In this document: piece by piece, positions 1-6,973 of the stretch
Position numbering within the stretch: the first letter of the stretch is position 1
Layout: each line of letters opens with the position of its first letter
IMG/VR virus record: IMGVR_UViG_3300031251_000976
Coordinates: 1 to 29,608 of that record
Direction: 5' to 3' (one strand)
Source: a virus
DNA length: 29,608 nt
The notes under the pieces: generated by a model
The model's database searches: none
The model's input: the letters and a program-made list of their open reading frames with translations, nothing else
What the model was told of the DNA's origin: nothing
Program-made: the position numbers and the translations under genes

Positions 1-1950
1 ATGACCGATCTCTCCCGCTATTTTGCCGCCGACGGCCCCTTGGCCGAAACCATCCCCGGCTACCGCCTGCGCGCGCAGCAGCTAGAAATGGCGCAGGCCA
101 TCGCCCAGGCGATCCAGGGCAACAGCGTGCTGGTAGCGGAGGCCGGTACCGGCACCGGCAAGACCTTCGCCTACCTCGTCCCCGCGCTGCTGTCGGGTGG
201 CAAGGTCATCATCTCCACCGGCACCAAGACCTTGCAAGATCAGCTGTTCAACCGCGACCTGCCGGCGGTGCGCGACGCGCTCAAGGTGCCGGTCACCGTG
301 GCCATGCTCAAGGGCCGTGCCAACTACGTCTGCCACTTCCACCTGGAGCGCGCCGCCAACGAGGGGCGTTTTTTGAATCGGGAAGACGCGCGCTATGTGC
401 ACGTCATCCAAAACTTCGCCGCAACCAGCGGCAGCGGCGACAAGAGCGAGCTGCCGGAAGTGCCGGAAAACGCCACCATCTGGCCGGCGGTGACCTCCAC
501 CCGCGACAACTGCATCGGCCAGGAATGCGCGCATTACAAGGAATGCTTCGTCATGGAAGCGCGCAAACGCGCGCTGGCGGCCGACGTGGTGGTGGTCAAC
601 CATCACTTGTTCTTTGCCGATGTCATGCTGCGCGACGAAGGCGTTTCCGAGCTGCTGCCCGCCGCCAACACGGTGATCTTCGACGAAGCCCACCAACTGC
701 CGGAAACCGCCGGGCTATTCTTCGGCGAGGATGTTTCCACTAGCCAGATCATGGACCTGGCGCGCGACGCCTTTGCCGAACACCTCACCAGCGCCAAGGA
801 TTGCCTGGCCTTGCCGGAAGCCACTGCCGCGCTGGAAAAAGCCACGCGCGACTTCCGTCTGGTGTTCGGCCTGGACGGCGCGCGTATGCCGGTGCAGAAG
901 GCGCTGGAACGCAAGGGTTTCGACGACGCCTTTGCCGCCATGCTGGACAAGCTCACAGCCTTGGCCGCCGTGCTGGAAACCCAGGCCGAGCGCGACCCGG
1001 TGCTGAAAAACTGCTGGCAGCGCGCGCTGCTGCTGCGCGACCAGCTCAAGAGCTGGCAGGCCGGCGCCAACGCCAACCTGGTGCGCTGGGTAGAAGTGTT
1101 CACGCAGTCGGTGCAGCTGCACGCCACGCCGCTGTCCATCGCCGACATTTTCGGCAAACAGATGGAAGGTCACCCGCGCGGCTGGATATTCACCTCAGCC
1201 ACGCTGGCGGTTAAAAGCGACTTCGGCCACTACCTCGGCCAGATGGGTCTGCCGCAAGCCGTCACCGCGCGTTGGGACAGCCCGTTCGACTACTCCAGCC
1301 AATCCGTACTGTACGTGCCGCAAGGTATGCCGCCGCCGAATAGTCCTGGATACGTGCCCGCAGTGGCAGCGCTGGCGCTGCCCGCCATCCGCGCCAGCCA
1401 GGGCCGCGCCTTCGTGCTGTGTACCAGCCTGCGGGCCATGCGCGACATCCACGCCCTGCTCAAGGACGCCTTCGAGCGCGAAGGGCTGAACTATCCATTG
1501 CTGCTGCAGGGCGAGAGTTCGCGCAGCGAGCTGCTGGACCGCTTCCGCCGCCTCGGCAACGCCGTGCTGGTGGGTTCGCAAAGCTTCTGGGAAGGCGTGG
1601 ACGTGCGCGGCGAGGCGCTGTCGCTGGTCATCATCGACAAGTTGCCGTTCGCCCCGCCGGATGATCCGGTGTTGGCGGCGCGCATCGACAAGATGAACGC
1701 CGAAGGCAAAAACGCCTTCATGGAATACCAGCTGCCCTACGCCGTCATCACCCTCAAACAGGGCGCCGGGCGGCTGATTCGCGACGAGACCGACCGTGGT
1801 GTGCTGATGATCTGCGACCCCCGCCTGGTAGAGAAGCATTACGGCAAGCGCATCTGGCAGAGTTTGCCACCGATGAAGCGGACGCGGGATGTGGCCGATG
1901 TGGAGGCGTTTTTCGCCTCTACCCCCTCTCACCTTGTGGGAGACGAATAA
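1..1950 (+). CDS. ATP-dependent DNA helicase, DinG/YoaA (XPD-like) family
   Basis: This 649-residue superfamily 2 helicase belongs to the DinG/YoaA branch related to XPD, 5'-3' DNA helicases of DNA repair that carry a 4Fe-4S cluster. Visible motifs are Walker A AGTGTGKT (residues 48-55), four cysteines spaced like the iron-sulfur ligands (C111, C171, C176, C182), the DEAH box (228-231), and in the second RecA lobe GSQSFWEGVD and QGAGRLIRDETDRG (motifs V and VI). Length suits YoaA (about 640 aa) better than E. coli DinG (about 716). The ATG is the first base of the window, so promoter and ribosome site cannot be judged. The last nine codons (residues 641-649, TPSHLVGDE) come from a dispersed palindromic repeat unit (1921-1946), so the native C-terminus may have been replaced. 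This is a host gene outside the prophage. Confidence 0.93.
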   Translation: MTDLSRYFAADGPLAETIPGYRLRAQQLEMAQAIAQAIQGNSVLVAEAGTGTGKTFAYLVPALLSGGKVIISTGTKTLQDQLFNRDLPAVRDALKVPVTVAMLKGRANYVCHFHLERAANEGRFLNREDARYVHVIQNFAATSGSGDKSELPEVPENATIWPAVTSTRDNCIGQECAHYKECFVMEARKRALAADVVVVNHHLFFADVMLRDEGVSELLPAANTVIFDEAHQLPETAGLFFGEDVSTSQIMDLARDAFAEHLTSAKDCLALPEATAALEKATRDFRLVFGLDGARMPVQKALERKGFDDAFAAMLDKLTALAAVLETQAERDPVLKNCWQRALLLRDQLKSWQAGANANLVRWVEVFTQSVQLHATPLSIADIFGKQMEGHPRGWIFTSATLAVKSDFGHYLGQMGLPQAVTARWDSPFDYSSQSVLYVPQGMPPPNSPGYVPAVAALALPAIRASQGRAFVLCTSLRAMRDIHALLKDAFEREGLNYPLLLQGESSRSELLDRFRRLGNAVLVGSQSFWEGVDVRGEALSLVIIDKLPFAPPDDPVLAARIDKMNAEGKNAFMEYQLPYAVITLKQGAGRLIRDETDRGVLMICDPRLVEKHYGKRIWQSLPPMKRTRDVADVEAFFASTPSHLVGDE

Positions 1951-1990
1951 CCTCCTCGCCCGCAAGCGGGAGAGGGCTGGGGAGAGGGGA
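1921..1990 (+). repeat. Dispersed palindromic repeat, copy A (tandem pair)
   Basis: Two degenerate units lie in tandem. The first (1921-1946) encodes the helicase C-terminus. The second (1951-1990) has the core CGCCCGCAAGCGGGAGAGGG followed by a G-rich tail. The same core and tail recur at 16133, 21229, 21984 and 22062, always in this orientation. Confidence 0.8.
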
Positions 1991-2106
1991 ATTTCGTCAT
2001 TCCGGGCTTGACCCGGAAAACGAGCCGAAGGCGAGTTTCGAGCAAGCGAAGCGCAGCGGCCATCCAGTGATTTCAATTCAAAATCGTCGGTCTCGCCCGA
2101 CTGGCG

Positions 2107-2142
2107 AGTTACCTTATTTTGCTTGCCCAAAATAAGGTAACT
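2107..2142. repeat. Perfect 15-bp hairpin, left half of a split host repeat
   Basis: AGTTACCTTATTTTG (2107-2121) and its exact complement (2128-2142) flank a 6-base loop. There is no T tract, so it is not a classical intrinsic terminator. The last six bases, GTAACT, are repeated at 28273-28278 on the far side of the prophage, so the phage inserted at the edge of this hairpin. The rest of the host repeat appears to continue from 28279. Confidence 0.75.
2137..2142. repeat. Target-site duplication, left copy (GTAACT)
   Basis: GTAACT abuts the terminal TG of the prophage at 2143 and recurs at 28273-28278 directly after the terminal CA. Mu itself duplicates 5 bp. Here a flush TG...CA needs 6 bp, so either this phage makes a 6-bp duplication or one base matches by chance. 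Confidence 0.65.
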
Positions 2143-2232
2143 TGAAGCCGCGCGCGAAAAATCAGGCGCTATTTGCGAGATAAATTAAGTTTAAGCTATT
2201 TTCACAGCAGAAAACATAATTGCGAACAAAGC
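2143..2232 (-). other. Mu R-type prophage end with transposase-site-like repeats
   Basis: The terminal TGAAGCCGCGCGCGAAAAA (2143-2161) matches 17 of 19 positions of the Mu right-end R1 site as I remember it. Further in, a second site resembles Mu R2 by its GATAAAT core (TTTGCGAGATAAATTAAG, 2172-2189). A third motif, TAATTGCGAACAAAGC, lies at 2218-2233. GAGATAAAT and TAATTGCGA both recur, in the same order and in inverted orientation, inside the opposite end near 28272. The similarity to Mu is from memory, not from an alignment. Confidence 0.7.
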
Positions 2233-2264
2233 AAAAGTACCTCGCACTGCATAGCAGCACCGAA

Positions 2265-3068
2265 TCAAAATAACCCGCCCATATTGTTCGGATCGTAATT
2301 CGTAATCACCAGCTCACGGCTGGATTCAGGCGTGCCGTGAGCATTTCCCACGCTGTACTTAATCCCCAGCGCATCACCGTCGAAAATCGTCAGGCCGGAA
2401 TAGGCGCGGCGGATGTCTAGATGGTCGTTGATGCTAACCATCACCTTACCCTTGCATGACCTCATGAACTCGGCCATCTTCTCGTACTGCTCGAACTCGA
2501 ACGGCACGCCATAGCCCTCGGTCTCCCAGTACGGAGGATCACAATAGAAGAAGGTGTGCTCGCGATCGTAGCGTTTCATGCAATCGTACCAGTCGAGGTT
2601 CTCAATATTCGTGCCACCAAGGCGGCGCCATGCGGCCGTCAGGCTTTCGCCGATTCTGGTGATATCGAACCCGCTGCCCTCAGTGACTGTGCCGTAATTC
2701 TGGCCAGAGACTTTGGCGCCAAAGGCGTGCTGCTGAAGGTAATAGAAACGCGCTGCGCGCTGAATGTCGGTCAGGGTTTCCGGCCGGGTCATTTTTTCCC
2801 ACTCGAAGACCTGCCGGCTGCTGATAGCAAACTCGAACTGGCGAATGAATTCCTGCAGATGGTTCTGCAGCACTCGATACAAACGCACCAGGTCACTATT
2901 GAAATCATTCAGGACTTCGACCTTGGCCGGAATCGGCCGGATGAAGTAAAGCGCCGCCCCGCCGCAAAACACCTCAACGTAGCATTCATGGGGTGGAAAC
3001 AGTGGAATAAGCCGATCAGCCAGCCGGCGCTTACCGCCCAGCCAGGGAATAATAGGTAAAGCCGACAT
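2265..3068 (-). CDS. DNA adenine N6-methyltransferase, Dam/D12 class, phage-encoded
   Basis: This 267-residue D12-class (Dam-like) methyltransferase transfers a methyl group from S-adenosylmethionine to adenine N6 in duplex DNA. The N-terminal PWLGGKRRLADRL (GGK at 11-13) is the AdoMet-binding FxGxK-type motif, EVFCGG (32-37) belongs to the cofactor fold, and DPPYW (177-181) is the catalytic motif IV. It is the last gene of the leftward late operon and lies beside the R end, where Mu keeps its DNA-modification gene mom. Protection of phage DNA from restriction is therefore the likely role, by position. The recognition sequence cannot be read here. AAAGG lies 7 bases upstream of the ATG and may be masked by leader structure (see 3070-3150). 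The gene looks intact. Confidence 0.92.
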   Translation of the reverse strand: MSALPIIPWLGGKRRLADRLIPLFPPHECYVEVFCGGAALYFIRPIPAKVEVLNDFNSDLVRLYRVLQNHLQEFIRQFEFAISSRQVFEWEKMTRPETLTDIQRAARFYYLQQHAFGAKVSGQNYGTVTEGSGFDITRIGESLTAAWRRLGGTNIENLDWYDCMKRYDREHTFFYCDPPYWETEGYGVPFEFEQYEKMAEFMRSCKGKVMVSINDHLDIRRAYSGLTIFDGDALGIKYSVGNAHGTPESSRELVITNYDPNNMGGLF

Positions 3069-3069
3069 C

Positions 3070-3150
3070 GTGAGCCTTTCTTGATGGTATTGGTTTGTGC
3101 TAGGCTCCCATTGCCGCGTCGACGTGGCAGGGAGCCTTGGCTTGGCTCAC
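3070..3150 (-). promoter_or_regulatory. Structured leader of the methylase gene
   Basis: In the leftward transcript, GTGAGCC (complement of 3144-3150) can pair with GGCTCAC (complement of 3070-3076). That pairing overlaps the end of the AAAGG ribosome site and stops one base before the ATG. Inside lies a second long inverted repeat at 3102-3137: outer arms AGGCTCCC and GGGAGCCT around the near-palindrome TGCCGCGTCGACGTGGCA. The nested layout suggests translational masking, as known for Mu mom, but no Com-like activator gene is seen next to it. Confidence 0.45.
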
Positions 3151-3211
3151 AGGACTATTCTGTGTACTAAGTGGCCGGGGCCGTGTTGACGCACAGCTCC
3201 GGTCGCTCTCT

Positions 3212-3514
3212 CTAAACAACTTCGCTTTTATCTACGTTCAAAGCACCTTCAAACGCTCCCTGGTTAGGCGCCGAAGCCTCCCAGCGCCAGCGCAACACGC
3301 CTGGCACGGAAAGCAAGATATCCGCGTGATACATCCCCATAGAATCGCGCACAATATCCGCCCCTGCACCATAGGTCATGGTTTGCAACGTGCCACCAGC
3401 CGGCTTTATTCTCAGCACCAAACCACCCGGATCGGCAAGCTGGCCGGTAATATCACGGACAGCAAGCGGAATCCGTACCGTCGAACCGACAAGAAAACTA
3501 GCATCTACAGACAC
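3212..3514 (-). CDS. Small phage tail-region protein, function unknown
   Basis: A 100-residue protein beginning VSVDASFLVGSTVRIPLAVRD and ending in a segment rich in tryptophan and charge (VLRWRWEASAPNQGAFEG). From memory, similar small beta-rich proteins sit at the end of Mu-like and other tail operons; I know no assigned function. I chose the GTG at 3514 because GGAG precedes it at good spacing and because the frame then overlaps its upstream neighbour by only 17 bases. An upstream ATG at 3574 would add 20 residues lying inside that neighbour. It precedes the methylase, with 143 bases of structured leader between. Confidence 0.6.
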   Translation of the reverse strand: MSVDASFLVGSTVRIPLAVRDITGQLADPGGLVLRIKPAGGTLQTMTYGAGADIVRDSMGMYHADILLSVPGVLRWRWEASAPNQGAFEGALNVDKSEVV

Positions 3515-3677
3515 AGAACGGCTCCGATAAAAAAGTGGAAATTCCAACAGGCCGAGAATCCAGCTGCCCGCCAACAGCCATCACGCAAGAACTCATCCTG
3601 GTTGCTTCAATAGCCCGCGAATCAAACCTTCCGCCGATGGCTATCACACCGGAATCCAAAACAGCCAGCGCTGTCAC
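3498..3677 (-). CDS. Small protein with two tandem GG-x-hydrophobic-DSR repeats
   Basis: Read from the GTG at 3677, which is preceded by AAGGGTGGGG, this frame gives 59 residues built mainly of two copies of one short unit: VIAIGGRFDSRAI followed by VMAVGGQLDSRPV. A longer frame starts at 3746, but its first residues look like non-coding translation. The stop overlaps the start of the next gene. The pattern looks like a short beta-hairpin repeat. I do not recognise the family. Its place among tail-end genes suggests a virion-associated role, which is inference only. Confidence 0.5.
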   Translation of the reverse strand: MTALAVLDSGVIAIGGRFDSRAIEATRMSSCVMAVGGQLDSRPVGISTFLSEPFCVCRC

Positions 3678-3748
3678 GTCCCCACCCTTAAAGCAAAAAG
3701 TGCGCGGCTTTAAAGAAGGAACACGGCGCCATAACCAAAGCAGCACGG

Positions 3749-3940
3749 CTATTGTTCCTGGCTGATTTTAACCAGCTCATCCGAGTGGTTTTTATTGCTG
3801 GCGTCATACGATAAGCTCGCCATCCCGGACGAAACAATATCCATCGCCAGCGCGTCGGCATCAAAAACCACCACGTCCCAAGGCACATAAGTCACACCCT
3901 GAACTTCCTGCCCCTGTAGCATCTTGATTTTGGTCGTCAT
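3749..3940 (-). CDS. Small phage tail-region protein, hypothetical
   Basis: A 63-residue, acidic, soluble-looking protein (MTTKIKMLQGQEVQGVTYVPWDVVVFDADALAMDIV). AGGGA sits a few bases upstream of the ATG at 3940, supporting that start. It lies 45 bases downstream of the 206-residue virion protein and on the same strand as the tail operon. There is no transmembrane segment, so it is not a holin. No function can be assigned. It could be a fibre-associated chaperone or a minor tail component. Confidence 0.55.
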   Translation of the reverse strand: MTTKIKMLQGQEVQGVTYVPWDVVVFDADALAMDIVSSGMASLSYDASNKNHSDELVKISQEQ

Positions 3941-3985
3941 CGCAATCCCTAACTAGGCCGCCCCAAAAACGGGACGGCCTGTTGA

Positions 3986-4606
3986 TTACACCGGAACTTC
4001 TTCCCAGTCGAACGAGAACAAGCCAGTGATGGAGGTTAAGCTGTAGATTGCCGCGTAGGCACCGGGAGGAAGGATCAACCCGCCTTCAACGTCCACCAGA
4101 GCCGGGCCAACGCCAGGCAATGCCGCAGCGGTAAACCCGCCCATCAGCGGCTCCACCAGCACTGGAGCAGTCGGTAGGGTAGCTGCGGTATCCACCAAAC
4201 CGGAACCGGCCGCGCCAGCGCCGAAGAATTTATTGCGCGGCGTTCCCGGCGTCGTATGCGTCACATTGGCGCCGCTGTTGTAACCGGCCATCAGGCCAAT
4301 GGCCGCGATGGCGGCCGGCGCGGCAGTCAGCGCAATGCCAACCTTGTTCAGCACCAGATTTACCGGAGAACCAATCGGATTACTCAGCACCAGCCCGGTA
4401 TAAGCCGTAGCAAGTGCAACCGAAGTGGCCTGGGCAGCTTGATTAGCTGCGTTGAAAAGCGCGCGGCGATAAGCTGCCTCGTAGTACCGCCCGTGAAGTT
4501 CGGACACGATGAGATCGCCCATGTTGCCCGCGCGGGCTGGTGCCTGAATACCTGGGCTGAGGGACTGAGTGGAAGCTACTGGGCCTACTTGACCTTGCAC
4601 AAGCAT
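3986..4606 (-). CDS. Putative virion or fibre-associated protein
   Basis: 206 residues. The N-terminal third is polar and helical (LIVSELHGRYYEAAYRRALFNAANQAAQATSVALAT). The middle is rich in Ala, Gly and Val, and the C-terminus looks like a beta sandwich (GGLILPPGAYAAIYSLTSITGLFSFDWEEVPV). AAAGGAG precedes the ATG, a strong ribosome site. It sits 12 bases after the large fibre gene. Proteins of this general look are seen among phage structural genes, so a distal fibre or decoration role is my inference. No enzymatic motif is seen. Confidence 0.6.
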   Translation of the reverse strand: MLVQGQVGPVASTQSLSPGIQAPARAGNMGDLIVSELHGRYYEAAYRRALFNAANQAAQATSVALATAYTGLVLSNPIGSPVNLVLNKVGIALTAAPAAIAAIGLMAGYNSGANVTHTTPGTPRNKFFGAGAAGSGLVDTAATLPTAPVLVEPLMGGFTAAALPGVGPALVDVEGGLILPPGAYAAIYSLTSITGLFSFDWEEVPV

Positions 4607-4618
4607 GGTAATTCTCCT

Positions 4619-6667
4619 TTACTGGTTAAAAATGGTCGGGTCGGAACGGAATGCTGAAGGCTCGTCCGCATTAACGGCTCCCGAATTGAGCAACAACGGG
4701 ATGGAAAACATTTGCTGGTTAAGAATTTTCAGCTCCAACAAAATCTGCGCCAGCAGCTCAATCTGCGAAGCCCCTTCAAACTGCGAGGTATCCTGCACAT
4801 TCTGCGCGGGCTGGTTTTGATAGGTAGGGCTGATGACGCCAAGTTGGCGTTGGATGTTGGCCTGATCTACGCCAACGGAAGTTGTTTGAATACGCCCGTA
4901 GCTGTCGGTGAGAACTCGACGGGCAAGGCCGGAGGGATCAACCCCTCCGGTCAGCACAGGGTAGGATGTGGGGCCAACGCCAATCGGGGTATTGCCCCCA
5001 ACGGCGAGAAGCCCGGCAACACCACCGGTAACCGTTGCTATACCGTTGATGTTGGCTAGGCTTACGGGTAGCTGCCCGGCTGTAACAAGGGTGCCATTAA
5101 CGTGGGTGATGTTTGTTACGCCATACCCGTTATAAAGCTCCTGCGGGATGACTGAGCCTGTTTTCAATACAATCGAGGCGTTAGCGGGGAATCCTGTAGG
5201 CGTTATTCGATAAAACTTGCTGCTGATGGGTATTAACCCTATTGTCCCCGATGAAATAGAACTAGCTGGCAAAGCCCCACTGCCAGATGGGAACACGTAC
5301 CGTGTCACCCAGTTTACGCCGTCATTGCTTGCTGAAACTGTTGCGGAGCCAGCCGTCAAATGCACAGAAAGAGACTGATACCCGGTACAGTCAATAGTCA
5401 GCGGCTCATTGCTTCCGGTCAATGCCGAATAGTTATACTGCACCCCGTCACTCAGCACCAGCGCCTTATTCGCATCGGTTTTCAAACCATCCTTCAGCGA
5501 TACGCCCAGCGGCATGTTCTGCTCGCTGGATAAAGCCATTGAGAGGTTCTCGGCAGCGGACGGCCCCGCCGTGGCCCGCCCCACGATATTTAACGTCAGG
5601 TTACCGGTGATCTGTTGAATGCTGTAGCGGATGTACTTCGTTGAGGTCTTCAGCGAATAATTACCCGGCATCACAATGGTATCGCGCAAGCTGAAATCAT
5701 CCAGCGGTAGGAACATCAGCTCATCCCAAGCCGTACCGTCGTTGCTACCCTCGAAATAGCAAGTGTACGTTCCAACCCCGGAGGCCTGAATCGCCACGGA
5801 ATGGAATCCCGTCGTATCAAGCTGCGTGCCCGCACCAACGGTATTAAGTGTGCCTGAATAAAGCTGTGTGCCATCCGCTGCATCAAGAGAAACTGGAACC
5901 GGACTAGCACGCAACTCCAGATCAGTCAGGCCGCTACCGCCTGGGGGAAGTGAAACCGGGATGCGCCCGCCTGACAACTCCGGCAGCTTGCCGTTGATCC
6001 CTGCAAGCGTCGTTTCGGTAGCAGCGCCGGCTGGAAGTGGTAGCGCGGCAGCCGATACCGGCTGTGTTGCTGGGAAGTTGCCCACGTTGATATTTTCCAG
6101 CGCTGCCAAGCTGGGAGCATCCAGCGCCACCGTGCCACTAACTGGAACAGCAGCAGCCCGCAGTTGCGTGTCGGTAAGCGGCTGCGCCAGCCCAGTGTTG
6201 GCCGCCACCGTGCCGCTGATCCCGACGGTACCCTGTACCGTCAGCGTGCCGGCCAGTACGGCACGGATCGCCTCCAGCTTTTCAAACGCGCCCCGCAACC
6301 ATCCGCGCACACCGGTACCGGCAATACTCGGTGGCGCGGCGCCATCAGTCCCAAGAGATGTGCCAACGCCGGCGAGCGTTGCTTCGGTAGCCGCACCGGC
6401 AGGGAGCGCAATGGAATCAATAGAGACATGCTCAAGCGCAGCCAGCGAAGCGGAATCCAGGGCCACGGTACCGCCAACGGTGATGTTCTCCAGCGCCGCC
6501 AGCGATGCCGCGCCCAGCTCGAGCGTACTGACTTCGCCATTGGCATCAACCATCACCACTGCGGCGGCGATCTTATCTGCCCCGGACGCATCCTTGACGG
6601 TAACCGTCGCCGCATTACCCTGCGGATCATGCAAGTCGACGCCAGTGTTATTGACAACGCTTGTCAT
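4619..6667 (-). CDS. Large tail fibre-like protein with internal repeats
   Basis: 682 residues with low-complexity, beta-rich repeats. SLAALENI-type units occur near residues 55-61, 74-80 and 184-193, PAGAATE-x-TLAG near 89-100 and 212-223, and LTD-x-x-LRA-x-x-VPVS near 164-177 and 247-260. The middle resembles a carbohydrate-binding-like sandwich (CYFEGSNDGTAWDELMFLP, near 302-320) followed by a second similar domain (VSASNDGVNWVTRYVFPSG). The C-terminus (NVQDTSQFEGASQIELLAQILLELKILNQQMFSIP) looks like an oligomerizing helix. Such repeat-rich proteins usually contact the host surface. The start is 3 bases after the stop of the preceding gene. Host range cannot be inferred. Confidence 0.75.
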   Translation of the reverse strand: MTSVVNNTGVDLHDPQGNAATVTVKDASGADKIAAAVVMVDANGEVSTLELGAASLAALENITVGGTVALDSASLAALEHVSIDSIALPAGAATEATLAGVGTSLGTDGAAPPSIAGTGVRGWLRGAFEKLEAIRAVLAGTLTVQGTVGISGTVAANTGLAQPLTDTQLRAAAVPVSGTVALDAPSLAALENINVGNFPATQPVSAAALPLPAGAATETTLAGINGKLPELSGGRIPVSLPPGGSGLTDLELRASPVPVSLDAADGTQLYSGTLNTVGAGTQLDTTGFHSVAIQASGVGTYTCYFEGSNDGTAWDELMFLPLDDFSLRDTIVMPGNYSLKTSTKYIRYSIQQITGNLTLNIVGRATAGPSAAENLSMALSSEQNMPLGVSLKDGLKTDANKALVLSDGVQYNYSALTGSNEPLTIDCTGYQSLSVHLTAGSATVSASNDGVNWVTRYVFPSGSGALPASSISSGTIGLIPISSKFYRITPTGFPANASIVLKTGSVIPQELYNGYGVTNITHVNGTLVTAGQLPVSLANINGIATVTGGVAGLLAVGGNTPIGVGPTSYPVLTGGVDPSGLARRVLTDSYGRIQTTSVGVDQANIQRQLGVISPTYQNQPAQNVQDTSQFEGASQIELLAQILLELKILNQQMFSIPLLLNSGAVNADEPSAFRSDPTIFNQ

Positions 6668-6670
6668 CTT

Positions 6671-6958
6671 TTACCCAAGCTGCGCCCGCAGCGCCTCGAT
6701 CTGGCCATTCACCCCCGCCAGCCAGCCGCCATCAATCCCCAGGATCGCCTCACGCCGGCGGCGCGGCGTATCCGCCTCCGCCTCCAGCGCCGCGATCTGC
6801 TGCCGAATCAAATCACTGGCCGACACCTTGGATGCCCGAAGCACCGCCAGCGCCTCATCCGAAATCGGCACCAGCCCTGGCTTGATAAAGTCGTCCTGGC
6901 TGCCATCCTCTTCATAGGCAAATATCTCATCGTTTACTGGGTCTTTAAAGTGCTTCAT
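6671..6958 (-). CDS. Small tail fibre-associated (chaperone-like) protein
   Basis: 95 residues beginning MKHFKDPVNDEIFAYEEDGSQDDFIKPGLVPISDE and ending in a basic, helical segment (TPRRRREAILGIDGGWLAGVNGQIEALRAQLG). This N-terminal form is common in small proteins encoded beside tail fibre genes, several of which are annotated as fibre assembly proteins. AAAGGA stands just upstream of the ATG. It sits between two fibre-like genes, so a chaperone for one of them is the natural reading, but no experiment is implied by the sequence. Confidence 0.65.
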   Translation of the reverse strand: MKHFKDPVNDEIFAYEEDGSQDDFIKPGLVPISDEALAVLRASKVSASDLIRQQIAALEAEADTPRRRREAILGIDGGWLAGVNGQIEALRAQLG

Positions 6959-6973
6959 GTCTTAATATCCTTT

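Larger units (their letters stand above)
1951..2142. other. Host intergenic region made of dispersed repeats
   Basis: No gene is supported between the helicase stop and the prophage edge. From left to right it holds the second unit of palindromic repeat copy A (1951-1990), a stretch around 1997-2075 of the type often scattered in such genomes (CGTCATTCCGGGCTTGACCC), and a strong hairpin at 2107-2142. The minus-strand reading frame across it is a repeat artefact. Confidence 0.6.

Noticed and set aside
1195-2130. 311-codon minus-strand frame at the 3' end of the helicase
   Set aside because: It is opposite a clear helicase gene and its N-terminal part is translated dispersed repeat.
2143-2189. 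Alternative prophage edges at the GAGATAAAT motifs (2174 and 28262)
   Set aside because: No matching direct repeat flanks those positions. TG/CA at 2143 and 28272 gives a flush GTAACT duplication and the Mu R1 match.
3102-3137. Inverted repeat before the methylase as an intrinsic terminator
   Set aside because: No T-rich tract follows in the direction of transcription. I keep it as a possible leader structure.
3749-3940. Holin or lysis gene among the small tail-end frames
   Set aside because: None of the small frames at 3212-3940 has a transmembrane segment or lytic motif.
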